DNA of 64,000 bases from Microbispora catharanthi. Its GTDB lineage: Bacteria > Actinomycetota > Actinomycetes > Streptosporangiales > Streptosporangiaceae. The position numbers were made by a program, and so were the translations under genes. The stretch lies in the NCBI RefSeq assembly GCF_006334915.2, contig NZ_VDMA02000005.1:186001-250000 (forward strand), given 5' to 3'. Each line of letters opens with the position of its first letter. Position 1 is the first letter of the stretch. Below are positions 54,848 through 63,926 of the stretch, one piece after another. The notes under the pieces are model-generated. The model made no database searches. It had not been told where the DNA came from and worked only from the letters and a program-made list of their open reading frames with translations.

Positions 54848-54957
54848 CAGACCACCTCGCACACGCTCATCGTGAGCACGTCCTCGGGTTCGGGGTTGTC
54901 CACCTCGCCGAGCTCGGGAGGTCCGGCGGCACGGTGACCAGGACGGCGACGGAACAT
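54847..54957 (-). CDS. 36-residue peptide with Cys near the C-terminus
   Basis: Encodes a peptide starting MFRRRPGHRAAG and ending in VLTMSVCEVV. It has a near-ideal ribosome site (AAGGAGAA five bases before ATG at 54957) and its stop overlaps the SnoaL-like start, so it is very likely translated. Basic head, acidic middle (ELGEVDNPEPED) and a hydrophobic tail with a single Cys resemble leader-core layout of ribosomally made, modified peptides, but no known modifying enzyme is next to it. It might alternatively be a coupling peptide or small regulatory protein. Confidence 0.65.
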   Translation of the reverse strand: MFRRRPGHRAAGPPELGEVDNPEPEDVLTMSVCEVV

Positions 54958-54968
54958 GACTGTTCTCC

Positions 54969-55442
54969 TTAGCGGCTGGAGGGCCGGTTGACGACGGCGA
55001 TGGTGATGATCAAGATGAAAGCGGCCAACGCGGTCAAGGTGCGCAGGTCGTGGAACAGCTCCCACCGCCGGAAGATCTCGGCGTAGCCATCCGGGACCGG
55101 ACCGGCAGCCCATTCGCGGAAACGCGCATGCAGCGGAACGTTGCCGAACACGGTGACGAGCAGCGAGGTCAGCGCCAGCGCACCGGCGCCGAGCGCCAGC
55201 CGGCGCGCCCGGCCGCGGCCGGCGATCGCCAGACCGAAGGTCGTGAGGATGGCCAGCGCCATCGCGCTCTGCATGACCGGCTCGTTGACCTTCATCATCG
55301 TGGTGTGGAAGGTCAGGCGCACATTCAGCGGAACGGCCCCGAACGTGGGGATCACGTTGGCCGCGCCGTACGCGAACGCGCCCGCGAGCAGGCCGGTGGC
55401 CAGCAACGCCGCCCCGTGGATGTACCTGAATGGGGTTCCCAT
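54969..55442 (-). CDS. DUF1772 (anthrone-oxygenase-like) membrane protein
   Basis: 157 residues, four TM helices (about 8-30, 57-77, 82-103, 135-155). RLTFHTTMMKVNEPVMQ and FGNVPLHARFREWAAG (with FREW) match DUF1772, a family that includes anthrone oxygenases. Co-oriented with the 36-residue peptide, whose start is 12 bases downstream. Start ATG at 55442 has no ribosome site. Confidence 0.82.
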   Translation of the reverse strand: MGTPFRYIHGAALLATGLLAGAFAYGAANVIPTFGAVPLNVRLTFHTTMMKVNEPVMQSAMALAILTTFGLAIAGRGRARRLALGAGALALTSLLVTVFGNVPLHARFREWAAGPVPDGYAEIFRRWELFHDLRTLTALAAFILIITIAVVNRPSSR

Positions 55443-55570
55443 GAACGGCTATCGTCGTCCAGCCGGAGTTCGACGGCGTCCCACCCACGGAGTCATCTGC
55501 CGCTACCCCACCGGGATCACCCCCGGCTGCCCGCGCTAAGACGCCGGGAGTAGCCGCCAACGGCAGGAGG

Positions 55571-57460
55571 TCAGGCGAGGCTGTCGAGCCAGGCGCGGTG
55601 GAGGCGGGCGAACCGGCCGGTGCCGGCGATCAGCCGGTCCGGCGGGCCGTCCTCCACGATCCGGCCGTGCTCCATGACGAGCACCCGGTCGGCGATCTCC
55701 ACGGTGGACAGGCGGTGGGCGATGATCAGTGCGGTCCGGTCGGCGAGGATCGTCCGCAGCGCCCGCTGCACGAGGCGCTCGCTGGGCACGTCGAGGCTGG
55801 AGGTGGCCTCGTCCAGGATCAGCACGGCGGGGTCGGCGAGGAACGCCCGGGCGAACGCGACGAGCTGCCGCTGCCCCGCCGACATGCGGCCGCCGCGCTT
55901 GCCGACCTGGGTCTCGTACCCGTCGGGCAGCGCGGAGACGAACGTGTGGGCGCCGATGGCCTCGGCGGCCCGCTCGATCTCCGAATCCGGCGCGCCGGGC
56001 CGCCCGAACCGCACGTTGTCCGCGACCGTCCCGCTGAACAGGTAGTTCTCCTGGGTGACCATCACCACGTGACGGCGCAGGGTGTCCTCGTCCAGCTCGC
56101 GCAGGTCCACGCCGTCGAGGAGCACCCGCCCGGCGACCGGGTCGTGGAACCGGGCGATGAGCTTGGCCAGCGTCGTCTTGCCCGCGCCCGTGGTGCCGAC
56201 GACGGCCACGGTCTGCCCGGCGGGGATCACCAGGTCGAGCAGCGGCAGCACCGGCGGGCCGTCGGGATAGGCGAACCGGACGGCCTCGAAGCGCAACGCC
56301 CCGGCGGCGCGCGGCAGCGGCGCCGGGCGGCGGGGCTCGGCCACCGAGGGCCGCTCCTCCAGCACGCCCGACAGCTTCTCCAGCGCCGCCCCCGCCGACT
56401 GCAGGGCGTTGTAGAACTGGCTGATCTCCTGCATCGGCTCGTAGAACTGGCGCAGGTAGAGCAGGAAGGCGGCGAGCACGCCGACCGTGACCGTGCCGCG
56501 CAGCGCGAGCAGGCCGCCGTACAGCAGGACGGCCGCGACGGTGACGTTGCCGATCAGCTTGATCCCGGGCATGAACACGGCGACCAGGCGCATGCCCCGC
56601 GTGTTGGCGGCGCGGTAGTCCGCGTTGAGCCGCTCGAAGATCTCCTGGTTGCGCGGCTCCCGCCGGAACGCCTGCACCGCGCGGATCCCGGTCATCGACT
56701 CCACGAAGTGGACGATGACCAGCGCGACCGCCTCCCGCGTACGGCGATAGGCGACGCTCGACTGGCGGCGGAACCACCGGGTGAACAGCAGCAGGACCGG
56801 CAGCGGCAGCAGCGCCACCAGGCCGAGGCGCACGTCGAGCACGAGCAGCATGACCGCCGTGCCGCACAGCGTGAGCACGGCCGTGACCAGGCCGTCGAAA
56901 CCGGAGTCGAGCAGTTCCGCGATGGCGTCCACGTCGGAGGTGAGCCGGGAGATGACCCGCCCGGAGGTGTACTTCTCATGGAACGGCAGCGACAGGCGCT
57001 GGAAGTGGTCGAAGACCCGGCGGCGCAGCTCGAGCAGGATGTCCTGGCCGATCCGGCCCGACATCTGCAGGAACGCCTGCCGGGTGAGCGCCTGGGTGAG
57101 CGCGGCGGCCAGCACCGCGCCGACGATCGCGAGCAGCGTGCCCGCGCCCTGCCCGCGCACCATGGGCGGGATGCCGTCGTCGATGCCCGCCTTCACCAGG
57201 TAGGGCAGGGCCAGGCCCGCGGCGTTGGACACCACGATGACCGCCGTGAGCACGCCGATGGCCCGGCGGTGCGGCCGCAGCAGGTCGCCGAGCAGGCGGC
57301 GCGACCGGGTGCGCAGCAGCAGGGAGACGCGCTCGGAGATCTCGTCCCGGTTCTCGGCGGCGACCCCGCGCCACGTCTCCGTGCTTCCCGCGTCGCCATC
57401 GGGGCGCTCACGTCCCGCTCGCCCGGTATTCCCCGCGTCGCTGTCGGTCTCTTGGCTCAT
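55571..57460 (-). CDS. ABC exporter half-transporter, canonical NBD
   Basis: 629 residues. Six-TM domain about 65-350 followed by an ABC domain: Walker A GTTGAGKTT, Q-loop TQENYLFSGTV, signature MSAGQRQ (variant of LSGGQ), Walker B VLILDEATSS and H-loop AHRLSTV. Start overlaps the preceding exporter stop (ATGA), so the two form a heterodimer. N-terminal 60 residues are Asp/Gly/Arg-rich. Confidence 0.93.
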   Translation of the reverse strand: MSQETDSDAGNTGRAGRERPDGDAGSTETWRGVAAENRDEISERVSLLLRTRSRRLLGDLLRPHRRAIGVLTAVIVVSNAAGLALPYLVKAGIDDGIPPMVRGQGAGTLLAIVGAVLAAALTQALTRQAFLQMSGRIGQDILLELRRRVFDHFQRLSLPFHEKYTSGRVISRLTSDVDAIAELLDSGFDGLVTAVLTLCGTAVMLLVLDVRLGLVALLPLPVLLLFTRWFRRQSSVAYRRTREAVALVIVHFVESMTGIRAVQAFRREPRNQEIFERLNADYRAANTRGMRLVAVFMPGIKLIGNVTVAAVLLYGGLLALRGTVTVGVLAAFLLYLRQFYEPMQEISQFYNALQSAGAALEKLSGVLEERPSVAEPRRPAPLPRAAGALRFEAVRFAYPDGPPVLPLLDLVIPAGQTVAVVGTTGAGKTTLAKLIARFHDPVAGRVLLDGVDLRELDEDTLRRHVVMVTQENYLFSGTVADNVRFGRPGAPDSEIERAAEAIGAHTFVSALPDGYETQVGKRGGRMSAGQRQLVAFARAFLADPAVLILDEATSSLDVPSERLVQRALRTILADRTALIIAHRLSTVEIADRVLVMEHGRIVEDGPPDRLIAGTGRFARLHRAWLDSLA

Positions 57461-59271
57461 CGCATCGATCCCTCGGGGTCGAGGTCGGCGTCCTGGGCGA
57501 GCAGTCGGCGATACTCCGGCACGGCAGACAGCAGGTCGCCGTGGCGGCCGACGTGGGTGACGGTGCCGTCGCGCAGCAGCGCCACCCGGTCGGCGAGCAG
57601 CACGGTCGAGGCGCGGTGCGCCACGACGATGCCGGTCGCCTCGGCGAGCACCCGCCGCAGCGCCTCCTCGACCAGCGCCTCGGTCTCCACGTCGAGCGCC
57701 GACAGGGTGTCGTCGAGGACGAGCACCCGCGGCCTGCCGAGGACCGCCCTGGCCAGCGCGAGCCGCTGCCGCTGACCGCCCGACAGCGACATCCCCTGCT
57801 CTCCGATGCGGGTGTCGAGCCCCCACGGCAGGTCGTAGGCGAAGGTCGCCTGCGCGATCTCCAGGGCCTGCCTGATCTCCTCCTCGGTGGCGTGTCCATG
57901 GCCGAGCGTCACGTTCTCGCGGACGCTCATCGAGAAGAGCGTCGGCTCCTCGAACGCCGTGGCGACCACCGAGCGCAGCGAGGTCAGCGACAGGTCCCGC
58001 ACGTCGTGCCCGTCCACGGTGACGCGGCCCGCGGTGACGTCGATCAGGCGGGGCACGAGCGCGGTGAGCGTCGTCTTGCCCGATCCGGTGGCCCCCACGA
58101 GGGCCACGGTCTCCCCCGGCCGCACCTCCAGCCACACGTCGCGCAGCACCGGCCGGTCGGCGCCGGGGAAGCGGAACCCGACGCCCTCGAAGCGCACGTG
58201 GCCGCGCGGGCGCGCGATGACGGCCGGGCCGCCGCTGATCGCGGGCACCGTGTCGAGCACCTCGACCACCCGGTCGGCCGAGGTCATGGCCTCCTGGCCC
58301 ATGGCGAGGATGTAGCCGAGCGAGGCGACCGGCCAGACGAGCTGGAGGACCAGCGTGGTGAAGGCGACCAGGGTGCCGAGCGTCAGCGCGCCGGCGCCGA
58401 CCGCGATCGCGCCGAGCAGCAGGACCAGGGCGAGCGTGACGTTCGGCACGACTTCGAGGAAGGTGAAGAACCGGGAGGCCAGCCGCACCTTGGCCAGCGA
58501 GGTGCGGCGGATCTCGCGGGCGGCGGCGGCGAAGTTCGCGAAGACGTGCTCACGCCGCCCGAACGCCTTGACCGTGCGGATTCCCACGGCCGACTCCTCG
58601 ACCAGCGTGGCGAGGTCGCCCTGCTGGTCCTGCACCTGCCGGGAGATGACGATGTAGCGCCGTTCGAAGCGCAGCGCCAGGACCACGACCGGGACGGCCG
58701 AGACGGCGACGAGCAGGCCGAGTGGCCAGTACATCCGCAGGAGCACCACGGTGACCGCGGTGAGCTGCAGGATGTTCATGATCAGGAACAGGACGCCGAA
58801 GCCGAGGAACCTGCGGATCGTCGACAGGTCGGTCGTCGCCCTGGACAGCAGCTGGCCCGACTGCCATCCGTCGTGGAAGCCCATCGGCAGCCGCTGGAGG
58901 TGCCGGTAGAGGTCGTCGCGGATCGCGGTCTCGAGGCCGAGGACCGGCCCCGCCTGGGACCAGCGGCGAACGAACGTGAGGACCGCCTCGGCGACGCCGA
59001 GGCCGAGGGCCAGCAGCCCGAGGGGGACCAGCCCGCCGAGGTCGCCGTGAGCCACCGGGCCGTCGATGATCTCCTTGCTCACCAGCGGGATCACCGTGGC
59101 CGCGGCGATCCCCAGCAGCGCGGCGAGCCAGGACACCACCAGGCTGGGCACGTACGGGCGCAGGTAGGACCGCAACCGCCACAGCGAGCGCCACGACGTC
59201 CGGCGAACAGCGTCGTCACTCGCGTCGGGCCCAGGTGGCTGAGGGGAGTCAGGTGCCTGAGGGGAGTCCAT
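57457..59271 (-). CDS. ABC exporter half-transporter, NBD with degenerate Walker B
   Basis: 604 residues. Six-TM domain, then Walker A GATGSGKTT, Q-loop FEEPTLFSMSVRENV, signature LSGGQRQ and Walker B VLVLDDTLSALD, in which the catalytic Glu is Asp. H-loop AHRAST. Together with the variant MSAGQ signature of its partner this gives one canonical and one degenerate ATP site, as in TM287/288 and TmrAB. ATG at 59271 chosen for length; a GGAGGAG site is 14 bases upstream, and a frame to 59328 remains possible. Confidence 0.92.
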   Translation of the reverse strand: MDSPQAPDSPQPPGPDASDDAVRRTSWRSLWRLRSYLRPYVPSLVVSWLAALLGIAAATVIPLVSKEIIDGPVAHGDLGGLVPLGLLALGLGVAEAVLTFVRRWSQAGPVLGLETAIRDDLYRHLQRLPMGFHDGWQSGQLLSRATTDLSTIRRFLGFGVLFLIMNILQLTAVTVVLLRMYWPLGLLVAVSAVPVVVLALRFERRYIVISRQVQDQQGDLATLVEESAVGIRTVKAFGRREHVFANFAAAAREIRRTSLAKVRLASRFFTFLEVVPNVTLALVLLLGAIAVGAGALTLGTLVAFTTLVLQLVWPVASLGYILAMGQEAMTSADRVVEVLDTVPAISGGPAVIARPRGHVRFEGVGFRFPGADRPVLRDVWLEVRPGETVALVGATGSGKTTLTALVPRLIDVTAGRVTVDGHDVRDLSLTSLRSVVATAFEEPTLFSMSVRENVTLGHGHATEEEIRQALEIAQATFAYDLPWGLDTRIGEQGMSLSGGQRQRLALARAVLGRPRVLVLDDTLSALDVETEALVEEALRRVLAEATGIVVAHRASTVLLADRVALLRDGTVTHVGRHGDLLSAVPEYRRLLAQDADLDPEGSMR

Positions 59272-59420
59272 CAACGGGCGCAGCGCTCCTCCGGCATCTG
59301 ACAGGAAAGGTCGACTCGCTCCTGCCATGCTCCGTCGAAGGGCGCCGCGCCTTCAAGGGGTTTTCTCCCGCCGCCGGGTGCCCCAGGCCGTGTGACCCGG
59401 GGGGAACCCGGCCGCCGGGG

Positions 59421-60854
59421 TCAGGTCGACGGGTGGGCGACCGCAGAGCCGATCGTGTGGACGCGCAGGGCGTTGGTGGAGCCGTGGTTGCCGGGCGGCG
59501 AGCCGGCGACGACGACGACCTTGTCGCCCTTCTCGCAGACGCCGAGCGACAGCAGCGAGGCCTCCACCTGACGGACCATGTCGTCGGTGTGGTGCACGAA
59601 CGGCACCTCGAACGTCTCCACGCCCCAGGTCAGCGCGAGCTGGCCGCGCACCTGCGGGTTGGAGGTGAAGGCCAGCAGCGGGATCGGCGAGCGGTAGCGG
59701 GCCAGGCGCCGGGCGGTCTCGCCGGACATCGTGAACGCCACCAGGGCCTTGGCCCCGACGATCGCGCCGACCTCGGCCGCGGCGCGGGCGATGGCGCCGC
59801 CGGTCGTCTCGGGCAGGCGCTCCAGCGTGTGGGTGGCCTGCAGCGTGGTGCCCTCCGCGGCGACCGCGATGCGGGCCATCGTGGAGACCGACTCGATCGG
59901 GTAGGTGCCGACCGAGGTCTCGCCGGACAGCATCACCGCGTCCGCGCCGTCCATCACCGCGTACGCGACGTCGGACGCCTCGGCGCGGGTGGGCCGGGGA
60001 GCGCTCATCATCGAGTCGAGCATCTGGGTGGCCACGATGACCGGGTGGGCCTTCTCGCGGCACAGCTCGATGATGCGGCGCTGGACGATCGGCACCTGCT
60101 CCAGCGGAAGCTCGACGCCGAGGTCGCCGCGGGCGACCATCACGCCGTCGAAGGCGTCCACGATCTCCTCGAGGCAGTCGACGGCCTGCGGCTTCTCGAT
60201 CTTGGCGAGGAGCGGGAGCCTGACGCCCTCCTCCTCCATGATCGCGTGGACGAGCGCGGCGTCGTCCGGCGACCGGACGAACGACAGGGCGATCATGTCG
60301 AAGCCGGTGCGCAGCGCCCAGCGCAGGTCCTCCTCGTCCTTCTCCGTGAGCGCTGGAGCGCTGACGGCGACGCCGGGGAGGTTGAGGCCCTTGTTGTCGG
60401 AGATCATGCCGCCGATGACGACACGGGTGACGACGCGCGGCCCCTCGACCGCGGTCACCTCGAGGTTCAGCCGGCCGTCGTCCACGAGGATCGTGTCGCC
60501 GGGCTTGACATCGCCCGGCAGGCCCGCGTATGTCGTGGAGACGAGGTCCCGGTCGCCGGGGACGTCCTCAGTCGTGATCGTGAAGACGTCGCCGAAGCCG
60601 AGCCGTACGGGACCGGAGGCGAAACGCCCGACGCGGATCTTGGGGCCCTGGAGGTCGGCGAGGACGCCCACGGCGCAGCCCAGCTCGTCGGCGGCGGCTC
60701 TGACCCGGTCGAACACCTCCTTGTGCAACTCATGGCTGCCGTGCGAGAGGTTGAAGCGGGCGACGTTCATGCCCGCCTTGATGAGCTCGCGTAGGCGCTC
60801 CGGCGAGGAGGTGGCGGGCCCGAGGGTACAGACGATCTTTGCTCGACGACTCAC
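59421..60854 (-). CDS. pyk: Pyruvate kinase
   Basis: 477 residues. Last glycolytic step: phosphoenolpyruvate + ADP to pyruvate + ATP. KIVCTLGPATSS start, NVARFNLSHGSHE, the active-site Lys in LLAKIEKPQAV, GVMVARGDLGVELP and VMLSGETSVGTYP are all in place, and the C-terminal regulatory domain is complete. GTG start at 60854. Divergent from a lipoprotein gene 107 bases away. Confidence 0.98.
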   Translation of the reverse strand: MSRRAKIVCTLGPATSSPERLRELIKAGMNVARFNLSHGSHELHKEVFDRVRAAADELGCAVGVLADLQGPKIRVGRFASGPVRLGFGDVFTITTEDVPGDRDLVSTTYAGLPGDVKPGDTILVDDGRLNLEVTAVEGPRVVTRVVIGGMISDNKGLNLPGVAVSAPALTEKDEEDLRWALRTGFDMIALSFVRSPDDAALVHAIMEEEGVRLPLLAKIEKPQAVDCLEEIVDAFDGVMVARGDLGVELPLEQVPIVQRRIIELCREKAHPVIVATQMLDSMMSAPRPTRAEASDVAYAVMDGADAVMLSGETSVGTYPIESVSTMARIAVAAEGTTLQATHTLERLPETTGGAIARAAAEVGAIVGAKALVAFTMSGETARRLARYRSPIPLLAFTSNPQVRGQLALTWGVETFEVPFVHHTDDMVRQVEASLLSLGVCEKGDKVVVVAGSPPGNHGSTNALRVHTIGSAVAHPST

Positions 60855-60961
60855 AGCACTACCCTAATTGGTACAGACCACTTGCAATGACGGCGCACAC
60901 AGCTGTCGCCAAATGTTCAGACACTTCACGCGATCATCCGCGTGCCCTAGCCTTGGCAGCC

Positions 60962-61816
60962 ATGGGACGTACCCGGACTTGGGGGGTAATAACGGCGCTG
61001 TTCACCCTGGCCGCGTGCGGAGGCCAGGGTACCGAATCGACCGCGCCGCCGACGGGTGTTTCGGTATCGCTGAACCAGTGGCGCAGCGACGAGACGTCCC
61101 ACGAGCTGGAGGTGTCCGTGCGCAACGACACCGGCACGCAGGTGCGCTTCCGGGACGTCCAGCTCGTGACCGGCTCGTTCGCGACGCTCCCGCCGACCCG
61201 CCTGGACACCACCCTCGGCAGGACGCCGCGCACGGACCTGCGGATCCCGTACGGCGAGGCGCGCTGCGACCCGGCGAAGATCCCGCCGGTACGCCCGGCC
61301 ACGGTGGTGGCGCACATCCAGGTCGGCGGCGGGACACCGCACAAGGTGGTGTTCCCGGTCCACCACCCCGATCCCACGCTGGACGGGCTGGTGAAGGCCG
61401 AGTGCGGGGCCTACATCCTGCGCCGGTCGGTGGACGTGACGTTCGGGGACACCTGGACCCGCGCGGGCCGGACCCTCCACGGGAACCTCGTCGTCACCAG
61501 GAAGGGCGGATCGGAGCCGATCACCATCGACGACCTCGGCGCCACCACGCACTACACGATGCTCCCCCGCTCCGGCAAGCGCAGGCCGGTGGCCGTGCTC
61601 GCGGCGGACGCCACGCGGCTGGAGATCCCGGTGGAGGTCACCCCCATGCGCTGCGACTGGCACGCGTTCGCGGAGGCCAAGAAGGCCTACCTGTTCCCGA
61701 TCTACGGCACCGTGGGCGGCGGCGAGAAACGTTACCTCATCGCGACGCCCCCGGCTCCGGTGCAGCAGACGTTCCTGTCGTACGCGCAGGACGTGTGCGG
61801 CGTCGGCGGATCCTGA
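60962..61816 (+). CDS. Secreted lipoprotein of unknown function
   Basis: 284 residues. Signal peptide with lipobox TLAAC (Cys about 21). Two similar beta-rich halves: SVSLNQWRSDETSHELEVSV near 35-55 and VDVTFGDTWTRAGRTLHG near 160-175, each followed by a Cys-containing strand (ARCDP, AECGA, MRCDW, DVCGV), suggesting paired Ig-like domains. No family recognised. The ATG at 60962 lacks a good ribosome site; its last 80 bases overlap the convergent DUF2784 gene. Confidence 0.75.
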   Translation: MGRTRTWGVITALFTLAACGGQGTESTAPPTGVSVSLNQWRSDETSHELEVSVRNDTGTQVRFRDVQLVTGSFATLPPTRLDTTLGRTPRTDLRIPYGEARCDPAKIPPVRPATVVAHIQVGGGTPHKVVFPVHHPDPTLDGLVKAECGAYILRRSVDVTFGDTWTRAGRTLHGNLVVTRKGGSEPITIDDLGATTHYTMLPRSGKRRPVAVLAADATRLEIPVEVTPMRCDWHAFAEAKKAYLFPIYGTVGGGEKRYLIATPPAPVQQTFLSYAQDVCGVGGS

Positions 61817-62153
61817 TCGCGAGACCCGCCCAGGAGGCGAGCACGACGGCGATCACCGCCAGCCGCACGTGCCAGACGTACGCCTCCGGGTAGACGGCGC
61901 CCTCGATGTAGGTGTCGATGAAGCCGCCGGGCAACAGGCCGGTCTCCCCCGCCCTGGCCCGCCCCCAGTTCTCCAGCGCGGTCAGCGGGCACTCCACGAG
62001 CCCGGCGAGCTGCACCAGCCCCCAGGCGCACAGCGCGAGGTGCGGCCAGATCAGCCGGGGCCGCCACCAGGCGAGGAAGCCGCCCAGGGCGATGTAGGCG
62101 ATGACGAGGAAATGCGCCACCATCGTGGCCTGCCAGACGAGCCGGTAGATCAT
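61737..62153 (-). CDS. DUF2784 membrane protein
   Basis: 138 residues, three to four TM helices (about 10-32, 38-58, 95-120). MVAHFLVIAYIALGGFLAWW, the loop VECPLTALENWGRARAGE and GFIDTYIEGAVYPEAYVW are DUF2784 signatures. Start at 62153 with GGAGGAGGG six bases upstream. Tail-to-tail overlap with the lipoprotein gene. Confidence 0.87.
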   Translation of the reverse strand: MIYRLVWQATMVAHFLVIAYIALGGFLAWWRPRLIWPHLALCAWGLVQLAGLVECPLTALENWGRARAGETGLLPGGFIDTYIEGAVYPEAYVWHVRLAVIAVVLASWAGLAIRIRRRRTRPARTTGTSAAPEPGASR

Positions 62154-62244
62154 GGTCTGCCCTCCTCCGCGAAGGAGGGTAGGCCGCCGTGGCTCGCCTG
62201 GCATCCGGTGGACTACTCAGGCGCGTACTCAGGTGGGGACGAGC

Positions 62245-62263
62245 CCCGGGGGCGAGCCCCGGG
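62245..62263 (-). terminator. Short GC hairpin downstream of S8 protease gene
   Basis: CCCGGGG (62245-62251) pairs with CCCCGGG (62257-62263) around GCGAG, 20 bases past the protease stop. Next to it GAAGAGCCTCAG is repeated in tandem (62264-62287). Confidence 0.45.
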
Positions 62264-62282
62264 AAGAGCCTCAGGAAGAGCC

Positions 62283-63926
62283 TCAGGGCGCGACGGTGGC
62301 GGCCCGGGCGGCGTCGACCAGGCCGTGGCCGAAGAAGCCGTTCTTCGCCGTGGGCCCCTCGCAGAGCTGGCTCTCACCCGTGCCGTACCGGTAGGTGCGG
62401 GGCGCCGGGCAGCCCTTCGGCGTCGCCGCCGCGTACAACAGGCGCTCCACCTGCGCGGGGTCCATCTGGAGCCCGCCCTTGCCCGGCTTGCCGAACCGGC
62501 CGATGATCAGCGCCGCCACCCCGGTGACGTGCGGCGCGGCCATGGAGGTGCCCTCCATGTACTGGTAGTAGGCGCACTTGCCGTCGTGGCAGTCGCGGAT
62601 CACCGAGGACGTCTTCGGCTTTCCCGCGGCGTCGATGAGGCCCTTGGCGCGCAGGACCTTCTCGGGGGCGGCGGCCAGGATCTCCCGGCTCGCGCCCTTG
62701 AAATCGGTGCCGCCGTCGAACATGTCGCCGCCCGGCGCGGCGATGTCGGTCTGCTCGACGCCGTAGTCGGAGTACGACGCCTTGCGCCCGCCGGGGCCGA
62801 CGGAGGACACCGAGATGACGCCGTCCAGCTCTGCCGGGACGTTGATGCAGGTGTTGTCGACGGACCGCTTCTTCTCCGCGCCCTTCGGGAAGTCGGGGCT
62901 GGAGGTGTCGCTCTTCACCTTGCCGAGGTCGAGGCCCTCGTTCCCGATCGCGCTGACGAGTGTGACGCCGTGCGCGCGGGCGTACTTGACCGCGCGGCGC
63001 ATGCCCTCCAGGATCGCCCGCTGCTCCAGCCGCTCCCTGTTCGTGTCGCTCGGGTTGTTCGCGCAGTTGAACGTCCAGGGGTCGACGTAGAAGCTCATGT
63101 TGACCACGTCGACGCCGACGTCGGCGGCGTACTCCAGGGCGTCCATGGTGGGCTTGAGGAAGAAGAAGCCCGAGTCGGTGCCGGCGCGGAGGTTGACCAG
63201 CGACACGTCGGGGGCGACCCCGCTGACGCCGAGGCCGTTGATCGGCGAGCCGATCGTGCTCGCGACGTGGGTGCCGTGGCCGTCGTCGTCGACGTCGGCC
63301 GGGTCCTTGCAGCCCTTGTGCTCGCAGGGCCCGTCGAGCGTCTTGCCGTTCTCGTCGGTCGGCTGGTCGACGACGAAGTTGCGGCTGAGCGCCCGGTTGA
63401 AGTTGGGCGCGATGTCGGGGTGCGTGCCGTCGACGCCGGTGTCGATGACGCCCACCAGCACCTTGCGGCTGCCCCGGGCCTTGGCGTACGACCCGGTGGG
63501 GGTGGCGCCGATCATCTTCATGTCCCACTGGCGGCCCGAGAGCGGGTCGCCGCCCGGCGCCGACCGGACGTGCTCCGTGCGCCGCGTGCCGGCAGAAACG
63601 GATGCCCCGGATGTGGCGGGCGCGCCGGCGGTCTTGCCGATGGGACGGTCGAGCGTCACACCGATCACGGAGGGGTCCGCGCCGATCTTCTCGGGGTCGG
63701 ACGCGCGCACGACGAGGTAGCCGAGCTTGTCGTCCCGCCCTTGGACCGTTCCTCCGGCGGCCTCGGCCGCCCGCTGCGCGGCGGCCGAGCCGCCGTCCTT
63801 GTAGAAGACCAGGTAGTTCTGCGCGGGCTCAGCCGCGGCCGCCGCCCCCGGCAGTGCCGCGGCCCCCAGCCCGCCGAGCATGGTGATGGACATGATGGCC
63901 CCGGCGAGCCGCCCCCGTGCGTACAA
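62283..63926 (-). CDS. Secreted subtilisin-like serine protease (S8)
   Basis: 547 residues. TTG start at 63926 with GAGGAGG upstream; signal peptide about 1-33 (GAAALPGAAAAAEPAQ). Inhibitor-I9-like propeptide about 35-105 (NYLVFYKDGGSAAAQRAAEA). Catalytic triad in VIDTGVDGTHPDI (Asp), DGHGTHVAST (His) and YMEGTSMAAPHVTG (Ser). Cysteines around CEHKGC, CANNP, NTCINV, CHDGKC and GCPAP suggest disulfides. Secreted endopeptidase for nutrition or processing. The frame continues upstream, but without start support. Confidence 0.94.
   Translation of the reverse strand: MYARGRLAGAIMSITMLGGLGAAALPGAAAAAEPAQNYLVFYKDGGSAAAQRAAEAAGGTVQGRDDKLGYLVVRASDPEKIGADPSVIGVTLDRPIGKTAGAPATSGASVSAGTRRTEHVRSAPGGDPLSGRQWDMKMIGATPTGSYAKARGSRKVLVGVIDTGVDGTHPDIAPNFNRALSRNFVVDQPTDENGKTLDGPCEHKGCKDPADVDDDGHGTHVASTIGSPINGLGVSGVAPDVSLVNLRAGTDSGFFFLKPTMDALEYAADVGVDVVNMSFYVDPWTFNCANNPSDTNRERLEQRAILEGMRRAVKYARAHGVTLVSAIGNEGLDLGKVKSDTSSPDFPKGAEKKRSVDNTCINVPAELDGVISVSSVGPGGRKASYSDYGVEQTDIAAPGGDMFDGGTDFKGASREILAAAPEKVLRAKGLIDAAGKPKTSSVIRDCHDGKCAYYQYMEGTSMAAPHVTGVAALIIGRFGKPGKGGLQMDPAQVERLLYAAATPKGCPAPRTYRYGTGESQLCEGPTAKNGFFGHGLVDAARAATVAP

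Noticed and set aside
59341..59420. GC-rich sequence after pyk considered as a terminator
   Set aside because: It is mostly direct CCGG/GGG runs; I could not find a stem with a clean loop that beats the local composition.
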